From positions 1-12,514 of the forward strand of contig CALAUK010000034.1 in assembly GCA_937892135.1 (NCBI GenBank): a stretch of 12,514 nucleotides of DNA, given 5' to 3'. Numbering within the stretch: position 1 is the stretch's first letter; the number at the start of each line of letters is the position of its first letter. Shown in pieces: positions 7,294 to 12,514 of this stretch. The notes beneath the pieces were generated by a model that was given only the letters and a program-made list of their open reading frames with translations, made no database searches and was not told the origin of the DNA. The translations under genes were made by a program, and so were the position numbers. This DNA is from an uncultured Clostridia bacterium. Lineage in GTDB: Bacteria > Bacillota > Clostridia > UBA1381 > UMGS1253.

Positions 7294-8025
7294 ATGAATG
7301 GTAATATCAGTGTATTGGATATGCTGAAAATATGCCTTAAAAGATGGTATCTGATGGTTATATTTTCGCTTTTGTTTGCTTTGGGAATGTATGTTTACAG
7401 TGCATACATACAGACGCCTATGTATAAATCTACAGGGCAGCTTCATGTAACGAACAGTAATATGGCAGTTGAGGACACAACAAAAATCAGCGCCAGCGAC
7501 TTAAGCTCAGGTGAAAGACTTTGTAACACTCTTATAGAGCTTATGAAAAATGACGCTTTCCTTGAAAAAGTCAAGAACATGGGACGCTTTGAAGTGTCAA
7601 CGGGGTCTATGAGAGGAATGCTTGTATTTGACCAGCCTGATGAGACAACTCTTATAAACATCAGAGTAAATAACAAAAATCCCGAATTCGCATACGAACT
7701 TGCAACAGAGGTTTTAGAGCATGCACCCAAGTATCTTGAAAACGAAATTACAGGTACATCAGTAAAGGTTATTCAGATGCCGAGAGTTGAAACCGCGCCG
7801 TATTCTCCCAATGTGGGCAGAAGTGCTGTTATAGGTTTTGTTATAGGCTTTGTTGTTGGCATAGCTCTTGCGCTTTGTATGGAGTTTTTGAACACAAAGG
7901 TAGAAGACAGCGAAGGTATGGAAGAAGCTTTTGGATATCCTGTGCTTGGAGAAATACCAAACCTGAAAACAGGTCTTGGCGGTGGATATGGAAGATATGG
8001 CGGTTACGGTAAAGGCATTTATTGA
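7294..8025 (+). CDS. cpsC: Wzz/CpsC-type chain-length determinant and BY-kinase adaptor
   Basis: A 243-residue membrane adaptor of the Wzz/CpsC/YveK family. Two helices (about 19-39 and 176-199) flank an extracytoplasmic domain. A proline-bearing VETAPYSPN precedes helix 2, and the cytosolic end has EFLNTKVEDSEGMEEAFGYPVLGEIP, as in family members. It sets polymer length and activates the separate kinase encoded next. The start at 7294 is preferred because GGAAGTG lies about 6 nt upstream; an in-frame ATG at 7279 would add MEVQK without a good site. Odd feature: the last 17 residues are almost only Gly and Tyr, with Y232, Y235 and Y238 spaced by three, closely matching the tyrosine tail of the neighbouring kinase. 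First gene of the rightward operon, 12-15 nt before cpsD. Confidence 0.9.
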   Translation: MNGNISVLDMLKICLKRWYLMVIFSLLFALGMYVYSAYIQTPMYKSTGQLHVTNSNMAVEDTTKISASDLSSGERLCNTLIELMKNDAFLEKVKNMGRFEVSTGSMRGMLVFDQPDETTLINIRVNNKNPEFAYELATEVLEHAPKYLENEITGTSVKVIQMPRVETAPYSPNVGRSAVIGFVIGFVVGIALALCMEFLNTKVEDSEGMEEAFGYPVLGEIPNLKTGLGGGYGRYGGYGKGIY

Positions 8026-8040
8026 TGAGGTGTTAATGTG

Positions 8041-8868
8041 ATGTTTAAGAATAAAAAGGTTAAGACAATAGAAGAAGGCCTTGACAAAAAAGAAGTTGCG
8101 TCAAGAAGCAAGGCTATACTTGGTGACGATACAACGTTCGTTGCGAATGAAAGCTATAAGGCATCAAGAACAAATATAATATTTACAGTTCCTAATGATT
8201 CGGGTTGTAACATTATAATGTTTACAAGCTCTGTGCCCGGCGAAGGAAAAACAACGACCTGTGTTAATACAGCTATTTCTTTTGGACAGACAGGAGCAAA
8301 GGTGCTTCTTATTGAGGCAGACATGAGAAGACCTAAGGTTTGCGAGTGTCTTGACTTTGAAATAAAAGAAGGACTTTCAAATGTTCTTGGAGGATTTTCT
8401 AAGACTGAAGATGTAATAAAGAGATTAGATAAGTATCCGATTGACATAATGGTTGCGGGATGGATTCCTCCTAACCCGACAGAACTTTTAGCATCTAAAA
8501 AGATTAAAGAGGTGCTTGATGCAGTTCGCGATAAATATGATTATATATTTATCGACACACCTCCTGTAAACACAGTTACAGATGCAGTTTTGCTTACAAA
8601 GCATGTTGATGGTGTTATAGTAGTTGTAAGAAGCAAATACACTGCAAAGCCTGCATTAAGAAAAGCTGTAAAAGCATTGGAGTTTTCAAATGCTAAAATA
8701 ATGGGCTTTATAGTAAACGACTCTGCTGTCGCAAGAAAGTATTCAAGATACAGAGGCTACAGAAAGTACGGATATTACAGAAAATACGGCGATTATTATC
8801 AGAGAAGCGCAAAACAGACTCCTTATGAAGAGGAGAAGGAAAGCGCCGGAAAGGCTGATAAGAAGTGA
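8041..8868 (+). CDS. cpsD: CpsD/CapB-family bacterial tyrosine kinase
   Basis: A 275-residue cytosolic BY-kinase. ESYKASRTNI (37-46) is the helix involved in ring assembly and activation. Walker A is SSVPGEGKTTT (63-73, Lys70), Walker A' is LLIEADMRRP (89-98), and Walker B is YIFIDTPP (168-175). The A' motif has Glu92 where family members usually have Asp; Asp94 is kept. The C-terminus is a tyrosine cluster: Y234, 237, 240, 243, 245, 246, 249, 252, 253 and 262, the autophosphorylation region. In this family cycling of phosphorylation, with the adaptor as activator and CpsB as phosphatase, controls capsule or exopolysaccharide output; the dehydratase next door may also be a target. ATG at 8041 is 8 nt after AGGTG; an adjacent GTG at 8038 would add one residue. 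The TGA overlaps the next ATG. Confidence 0.93.
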   Translation: MFKNKKVKTIEEGLDKKEVASRSKAILGDDTTFVANESYKASRTNIIFTVPNDSGCNIIMFTSSVPGEGKTTTCVNTAISFGQTGAKVLLIEADMRRPKVCECLDFEIKEGLSNVLGGFSKTEDVIKRLDKYPIDIMVAGWIPPNPTELLASKKIKEVLDAVRDKYDYIFIDTPPVNTVTDAVLLTKHVDGVIVVVRSKYTAKPALRKAVKALEFSNAKIMGFIVNDSAVARKYSRYRGYRKYGYYRKYGDYYQRSAKQTPYEEEKESAGKADKK

Positions 8869-9563
8869 TGATTGATTTTCACAGCCATATTTTGCCCGGA
8901 ATTGATGATGGGGCAAAGGATAGAGACGAAAGCTTAAAAATGCTTAACTCCCTTCGTGAGCAAGGGGTTTTGGTTTCATGCCTTACTCCGCATTATATGG
9001 CATCTGAGGAAAATATTTTGTCCTTTACTAAAAGAAGAGACGAGGCGTTTTTGCAGATAAAAGATTTTATTCCTGGTGGAATGAAAGTTATTCTGGGTGC
9101 TGAGGTCTATATATGCCCTGAGCTTTTAGAAGACGATGTGGACTTTTCTTTATTAGCTTTAGGCCAGAGCAGGGCGATATTATTTGAAATGCCGTTTGCC
9201 CCGTGGCAGAAGTGGATGTTTGATGTGTTCCATAAGGCGGAAAAAAACGGGTTTTCGTGCATAGTAGCTCATGCAGAACGTTACACTGACGGGAGAAGCC
9301 TTTTTAAGTATAACAGGTTTTTTGAGCTTGAAAATACATATATTCAAATTAATGCAGACTCCTTTTTTTCTTTATTCAGGAGAAGAATTATAAAGAAGTT
9401 TATTAAAAAGGGAGCGAAAATTTTGCTTGGCTCTGATGCTCATGATACAGAGGTAAGAAAGGTAGAAATAGAAAGAGCGGGCAAAATCATCTTATCAAAG
9501 TTTGGCGAAAAATTTTTGGAAGATATAATAAATAACGGGAAGCAAATTTTAAAAAACATCTGA
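8868..9563 (+). CDS. cpsB: CpsB/CapC-type PHP-domain protein-tyrosine phosphatase
   Basis: From ATG at 8868 the protein has 231 residues, slightly short for the family. Metal-binding residues of the PHP fold can be seen: HSH (His5, His7) in MIDFHSHILPGIDDGA, His42 in TPHY, Glu79 in GAEVY, His135 in VAHAERY, and Asp190/His192 in GSDAHD. It is expected to be a manganese-dependent phosphatase that removes phosphate from the CpsD tyrosine tail. The ATG overlaps the kinase stop (TGATG), so translation is probably coupled; no strong Shine-Dalgarno site is seen. A GTG at 8865 is an in-frame alternative. All expected metal ligands seem intact, so the enzyme should be active. It follows the adaptor and kinase in the order C-D-B, unlike the B-C-D order of pneumococcus. 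Confidence 0.93.
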   Translation: MIDFHSHILPGIDDGAKDRDESLKMLNSLREQGVLVSCLTPHYMASEENILSFTKRRDEAFLQIKDFIPGGMKVILGAEVYICPELLEDDVDFSLLALGQSRAILFEMPFAPWQKWMFDVFHKAEKNGFSCIVAHAERYTDGRSLFKYNRFFELENTYIQINADSFFSLFRRRIIKKFIKKGAKILLGSDAHDTEVRKVEIERAGKIILSKFGEKFLEDIINNGKQILKNI

Positions 9564-9651
9564 AATTTGACATTTTTTGGTTTAGGCGAAGACAAAAAAT
9601 AATCAGAAAACATCGAAAACAGATTGAAAAAAATCGGTAGGAGATTAATTT

Positions 9652-11538
9652 ATGATTAATTATTTCAGAAAAAAACTAAGATTGCTTTATACCTTAGTAG
9701 ATCTGGCGTTTATAGTGCTTGCGTATGTTGTGGGAACTTTAATCGTTAAAGAAGAAATGGCGGTTCAGCAGCATACGACAATCGTTAATTCTTTGTTGGT
9801 TACGGGCGGCATATATGTCCTTTTGGTAATCATTACAGGAGTTTACAAAAATATCTTAAAGTATGTAGGCTTTCGCGATCTGGCTATGGTGGCATCAACG
9901 TGTGTTATTTCATTTCTTGCAACCATGGTGGTTTCATTTTTCCTGGATTACAAGCTTTTGGATCTTAATGTTATTTTAGTAAGCTGTTTTTGTGCAGTAA
10001 TATTTATGCTGGCATACAGAACTACTGCAAGATTTTTGTATGTTAAGGAAAAAGGAAAGGTTTCTGCGGGAAAGCCTGTTAAAAACATTTTGATTATAGG
10101 CGCAGGTCAGGCAACAGCCTTTGTTTTAGACGATATTGAGTTAAAACACAAAAATTATAATGTGTGCGCGTTGGTTGATGACGATGCAACCCGTTTGGGT
10201 GGCCGCATAAGAGGCGTTGAGGTTTTGGGTAACAGAAACGATATTGTCAGCTTGTGCGAGAGGCTTGTTATTGATGAAATATTTTTCTGTATATCTGCCA
10301 TCAGCTCTTCGGAAAAGGCAAAAATTCTTAAAATCTGTACACAGACAGGTTGCCGAGTAAGAATGCTTCCCGGAATTGCAGAGCTTGAAAAAGAAAAGGG
10401 AATTGCGGGAAACATAAAAAATGTAAGTATTGAAGACTTATTAGAGAGAGATGAGATAAATCTTGATGTTTCGGGAATCGAAGCATACATAAAAGATAAG
10501 ACCGTTTTGGTAACAGGCGGCGGAGGCTCAATCGGCTCAGAGCTTTGCAGGCAGATTGTTAAGTTTATGCCCGAAAAGCTTATAATTTTGGATATATACG
10601 AAAACAATGCATATTCATTAGAGCAGGAGCTTAAAACAAACTATCCCGAGCTTAATATGGAAGTTTTAATAGCAAGCGTAAGAGATAAAAAGAGGATAGA
10701 TTTGATATTCGAAACAAAAAAACCCGACATTGTGTTCCATGCAGCAGCGCACAAGCATGTGCCGCTTATGGAAACAAGTCCGTCGGAAGCAGTTAAAAAT
10801 AATGTGTTCGGAACATATAATCTGGTTACAAGTGCTCATAAACACAATGTTAAAAGGTTTGTGTTCATTTCAACAGATAAAGCCGTTAATCCGACAAATA
10901 TTATGGGAGCAACAAAGCGTATATGCGAAATGATTATACAGTCCGCAAGCGAAATAAGTAAAACTGAGTTTGTGGCAGTAAGATTCGGAAACGTGTTAGG
11001 CTCTAACGGTTCGGTTGTTCCTTTGTTTAAATCGCAGATTGAATCGGGTGGCCCCGTAACATTAACGCATAAGGAAATAACAAGATTCTTTATGACGATA
11101 CCTGAGGCGGCAAAGCTTGTTTTGCAGGCAGGTGCATTTGCAGCAGGCGGAGAGATTTTTGTTCTTGATATGGGTCAGCCGGTTAAGATATATGATCTGG
11201 CAGTTAACCTTATAACTCTTTCGGGACTTACACCCGGAGTTGATATCCCGATTAAAATAACAGGTCTTCGTCCCGGAGAAAAGCTTTACGAAGAGCTTTT
11301 GATGAGCGAAGAGGGATTGACAAACACAAAGCACGGAAAAATATTTACTGCAAGACCTATGCATTTTGAGTGGAGCGAGCTTAATGAAAAGCTTGACAGC
11401 TTAAAATCTTGCGTTGAAGAATATGACGATAAAAAGATAAGAGGAAAAATTTCCGAGATTGTTCCGACATTCAGACGCGATGACCGCGATAAAGAATGTG
11501 AGGGCTTAGGCGAAAATATTGAAGTTTCATTGGCGTAA
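9652..11538 (+). CDS. Membrane-bound UDP-sugar 4,6-dehydratase, CapD/WbpM/PglF family
   Basis: A 628-residue protein of full family length. Four N-terminal membrane helices lie at about 13-33, 45-72, 78-99 and 106-124. Next comes a CoA-binding-like Rossmann domain starting at ILIIGAGQAT (146-155), then the catalytic SDR domain with NAD-binding TGGGGSIGSE (288-297). The active site has ISTDKAVNPTN (S407, D409, K410) and M418-x3-K422 in place of the usual Tyr-x3-Lys, which is the rule in this subfamily. It should convert UDP-GlcNAc or a related sugar to a 4-keto-6-deoxy intermediate feeding the first sugar of the repeat unit. TAGGAG precedes the ATG by about 8 nt. It is 88 nt from cpsB, with a TTGACA at 9567-9572 but no convincing -10, so I place it in the same operon. 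Exact sugar and epimer outcome are unknown. Confidence 0.92.
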   Translation: MINYFRKKLRLLYTLVDLAFIVLAYVVGTLIVKEEMAVQQHTTIVNSLLVTGGIYVLLVIITGVYKNILKYVGFRDLAMVASTCVISFLATMVVSFFLDYKLLDLNVILVSCFCAVIFMLAYRTTARFLYVKEKGKVSAGKPVKNILIIGAGQATAFVLDDIELKHKNYNVCALVDDDATRLGGRIRGVEVLGNRNDIVSLCERLVIDEIFFCISAISSSEKAKILKICTQTGCRVRMLPGIAELEKEKGIAGNIKNVSIEDLLERDEINLDVSGIEAYIKDKTVLVTGGGGSIGSELCRQIVKFMPEKLIILDIYENNAYSLEQELKTNYPELNMEVLIASVRDKKRIDLIFETKKPDIVFHAAAHKHVPLMETSPSEAVKNNVFGTYNLVTSAHKHNVKRFVFISTDKAVNPTNIMGATKRICEMIIQSASEISKTEFVAVRFGNVLGSNGSVVPLFKSQIESGGPVTLTHKEITRFFMTIPEAAKLVLQAGAFAAGGEIFVLDMGQPVKIYDLAVNLITLSGLTPGVDIPIKITGLRPGEKLYEELLMSEEGLTNTKHGKIFTARPMHFEWSELNEKLDSLKSCVEEYDDKKIRGKISEIVPTFRRDDRDKECEGLGENIEVSLA

Positions 11539-11553
11539 AATTATTAATAATTT
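11538..11553. repeat. Perfect 16-bp AT palindrome at the dehydratase stop codon
   Basis: AAATTATTAATAATTT reads identically on both strands and begins on the last base of the stop codon. Being all A/T it would form only a weak hairpin and has no clean U-tract, so I do not call it a terminator. Chance is possible in DNA this AT-rich. Confidence 0.4.
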
Positions 11554-11587
11554 AAAAACTATTATATATTTTTAAGGAGTGAATTAT

Positions 11588-11617
11588 ATGCTAAAAAAGA
11601 TATTGTTAAAAAATTAA
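11588..11617 (+). CDS. Start of an interrupted gene after the dehydratase (nine codons)
   Basis: AAGGAG (11574-11579) is 8 nt before ATG at 11588, a very good initiation site of the same style as the rest of the locus. The frame reads only MLKKILLKN before TAA. The likely explanation is that the real next gene of the operon begins here and is cut within its first codons by the junction with the EcfA-like fragment, which uses another frame. A genuine nine-residue leader peptide is possible but has no support. Confidence 0.35.
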   Translation: MLKKILLKN

Positions 11618-11691
11618 ACGAAGGCGGAATGACCGTTATTTGCATTACGCATTATATGGACGAAGTTATTTTTGCCGATAGTGTGGCTCTC
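11590..11691 (+). pseudogene. Fragment of an EcfA-type ABC transporter ATPase
   Basis: In the frame through ATG at 11629 the residues are KKDIVKKLNEGGMTV then ICITHYMDEVIFADSV. This is the stretch after Walker B in ABC ATPases, containing the H-loop histidine (ITHYMDE), and is closest to EcfA subunits of energy-coupling-factor vitamin or metal transporters. Walker A, Q-loop, signature and Walker B are all missing, as is everything after the switch region. Upstream in the same frame (LRSELYA) and downstream (VRTRNIPAT) there is no resemblance to the family. It cannot encode a working ATPase. It is either a decayed remnant or a short piece joined in by misassembly. I favour the second because both edges are abrupt and the piece itself carries no internal stop. 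Confidence 0.6.
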
Positions 11692-11839
11692 GTACGAACT
11701 CGAAATATTCCCGCGACCTACAATCAAAGAGGGCAGCAGCGACGTCTTTTTAGGAATAAGCAGGGGATAACTAACGATGATAATTCGTCTAAGCCTGATT
11801 TCTCGAATGTTCAGCTTCGTCGATTTGATAGGTAATTAA
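11692..11839 (+). other. Stretch of different codon use, possibly the 3' end of a foreign gene
   Basis: The EcfA frame continues to TAA at 11833 but yields an Arg/Gln/Asn-rich tail that looks non-coding. The next frame gives a more protein-like YELEIFPRPTIKEGSSDV then FLGISRG, ending at TAA 11768-11770, which may be the true C-terminus of an unidentified gene. A 20-codon frame (MIIRLSLISRMF..., 11777-11839) stops directly before ATG 11840. CGA and CGT arginine codons are frequent, unlike the AGA-rich genes to the left. I recognise nothing here. Confidence 0.3.
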
Positions 11840-12166
11840 ATGGCGACTATATTGTTGGAACATAGGGCGTTGGCTCCGCATATCTTATGCGATGCAGGTG
11901 TAATGCCTCTTTCTATAGTCGATTTTGACGGCGAAAGGGTAGTTGTTTCTCCATTTGAGCAGGAAATATGCTCAACAGTCTATACTGGGCACTCAGTAGC
12001 GATTTTACGACGTAGTTCAGTCGATGAATTTCTCCTCGATGATATCGAATTGTTAATGAATAACGGAGGCTCAGAAGCTATTGCTAAACTTGATGCAATG
12101 TTCCGAGCCTCAGATTTGTATTATTCAGAAGGTTGTGGCGATTTGCCCTGCTTGGTTTCGCTCTGA
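11840..12166 (+). CDS. Hypothetical protein, 108 residues, unrecognised
   Basis: The frame opens MATILLEHRALAPHILCDAG and ends ...EGCGDLPCLVSL. I do not recognise the family. It has no signal peptide or membrane helix, four cysteines (near residues 17, 44, 99 and 104) and an acidic middle (about 66-72: DEFLLDD). A balanced mix of hydrophobic and charged residues and the length without a stop suggest a real protein rather than chance. No Shine-Dalgarno site stands before the ATG, unlike every main gene to the left, and an in-frame stop sits directly upstream. Arginine codons include CGA and CGT. All this points to a different source genome, perhaps one that relies little on Shine-Dalgarno initiation such as Bacteroidota, though that is a guess. 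No function is assigned. Confidence 0.45.
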   Translation: MATILLEHRALAPHILCDAGVMPLSIVDFDGERVVVSPFEQEICSTVYTGHSVAILRRSSVDEFLLDDIELLMNNGGSEAIAKLDAMFRASDLYYSEGCGDLPCLVSL

Positions 12167-12226
12167 TTGTCCGCTTGCATTAGCTTTACTTTGATAAGTT
12201 TTGTCGGTGAAGCTAAGCTCTGTAAA

Positions 12227-12514
12227 TCAGATCATTCCAACTATTTCGTTGATATCTTTGACGCCGTGGCGCTCGCAGTAGGCAACTACTCCATCGTAGA
12301 CTTCTGCAACTACGCTTGGATTGGAGAAAGTCGCCGTGCCGACAGCGACGGCCGTCGCGCCGGCGAGGAAGAACTCGATCGCGTCCTTCGCCTCGTAGAC
12401 GCCGCCCATCGCGAGAATCGGCAGTCTGGTCGCGCGGCTCGCCTCATAGACGAGCTTGACCGCGACGGGATGGATGCCGCGTCCGGAAAGCCCGCCGCTC
12501 CGGTTGGCGAGCAC
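12227..12514 (-). CDS. pyrD: Dihydroorotate dehydrogenase, C-terminal part (5' end outside window)
   Basis: The last 95 residues of a class 1B-type dihydroorotate dehydrogenase, entering from the right edge. Landmarks in order: LANRSGGLSG (substrate/FMN loop), HPVAVKLVYEA, LPILAMGGV (barrel strand before the FMN phosphate site), DAIEFFLAGATAVAVGTA (FMN phosphate-binding VGTA), and an ending GVKDINEIVGMI. The enzyme oxidises dihydroorotate to orotate in pyrimidine synthesis. The GTG at 12514 is an internal codon, not a start. The DNA is much richer in G and C than the polysaccharide genes, with codons such as GCG, CGC and GTC, so it almost surely derives from another genome or a distant region. 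It converges on the 108-aa ORF with about 60 nt between, and no terminator with a U-tract is visible there. Confidence 0.85.
   Translation of the reverse strand: MLANRSGGLSGRGIHPVAVKLVYEASRATRLPILAMGGVYEAKDAIEFFLAGATAVAVGTATFSNPSVVAEVYDGVVAYCERHGVKDINEIVGMI

Noticed and set aside
9567..9600. TTGACA after cpsB as an internal promoter for the dehydratase gene
   Set aside because: A perfect -35 hexamer is present, but no acceptable -10 lies 16-18 nt away (AGACAA or GACAAA only), so I keep the gene in the upstream operon.
11629..11835. 68-codon frame as a complete small protein
   Set aside because: Its ATG is an internal methionine of the EcfA fragment, and the portion after about 11691 has no protein-like character, so it is a chimera of two unrelated pieces.
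12180..12216. Inverted repeat TTAGCTT/AAGCTAA as a terminator between the 108-aa ORF and pyrD
   Set aside because: The stem is 7 bp with a 23-nt loop and no U-tract, so it is weak and may be chance.
1..12514. CRISPR array, tRNA, rRNA, transposase or integrase
   Set aside because: I saw no regularly spaced repeats, no tRNA-like cloverleaf or rRNA signatures, and no transposase or integrase motifs on either strand.

Overview
The window is mostly an extracellular-polysaccharide locus from a low-GC Gram-positive bacterium. It is probably an anaerobic member of the Clostridia, judged from AT-rich DNA, heavy AGA arginine use, strong AGGAGG-type ribosome binding sites, two TTG starts, consensus sigma-A promoters and the Firmicutes-type split CpsC/CpsD/CpsB module. 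The class is an inference and I cannot name a genus.

Two divergent transcription units leave a short central control region (about 7015-7293). Leftward, minus strand: a hexapeptide acyltransferase (6466-7014), a MurJ/MviN-type flippase (4899-6485), a GT4 glycosyltransferase (3786-4880), a DUF4330-like membrane-anchored protein with two internal repeats (2930-3772), a Wzy/O-antigen-ligase-type polymerase (1425-2912), and a GT4 glycosyltransferase fused in frame to a CsaB-type polysaccharide pyruvyl transferase, which runs off the left edge (1-1405). Genes are 13-19 nt apart or overlapping, and most have good Shine-Dalgarno sites. Rightward, plus strand: a consensus promoter and structured leader, the chain-length/kinase adaptor CpsC (7294-8025), BY-kinase CpsD (8041-8868), PHP-type phosphatase CpsB (8868-9563), and a large membrane-bound UDP-sugar 4,6-dehydratase of the CapD/WbpM family (9652-11538).

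Together this is a nearly complete Wzx/Wzy-style pathway. CapD makes a 4-keto-6-deoxy nucleotide sugar and glycosyltransferases build the repeat unit. The acyltransferase and pyruvyl transferase decorate it, the flippase exports it and the polymerase extends it. CpsC/D/B controls chain length by a tyrosine phosphorylation cycle. A CsaB-type ketal-pyruvyl group suggests, by inference, a secondary cell-wall polymer that could bind SLH-domain S-layer proteins.

The right end (about 11590-12514) does not belong with the rest. It holds a roughly 33-codon piece of an EcfA-type ABC ATPase with no N-terminus. Next is a stretch with different codon use carrying an unrecognised 108-aa ORF. Last is the C-terminal end of a dihydroorotate dehydrogenase (pyrD) in much more GC-rich DNA. 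I read this as one or more chimeric joins, either assembly artefacts or, less likely, recombination debris.

The points most worth following are the GT4-CsaB fusion, matching tyrosine-every-third-residue tails on adaptor and kinase, the internally duplicated DUF4330 protein, and the disrupted right end.
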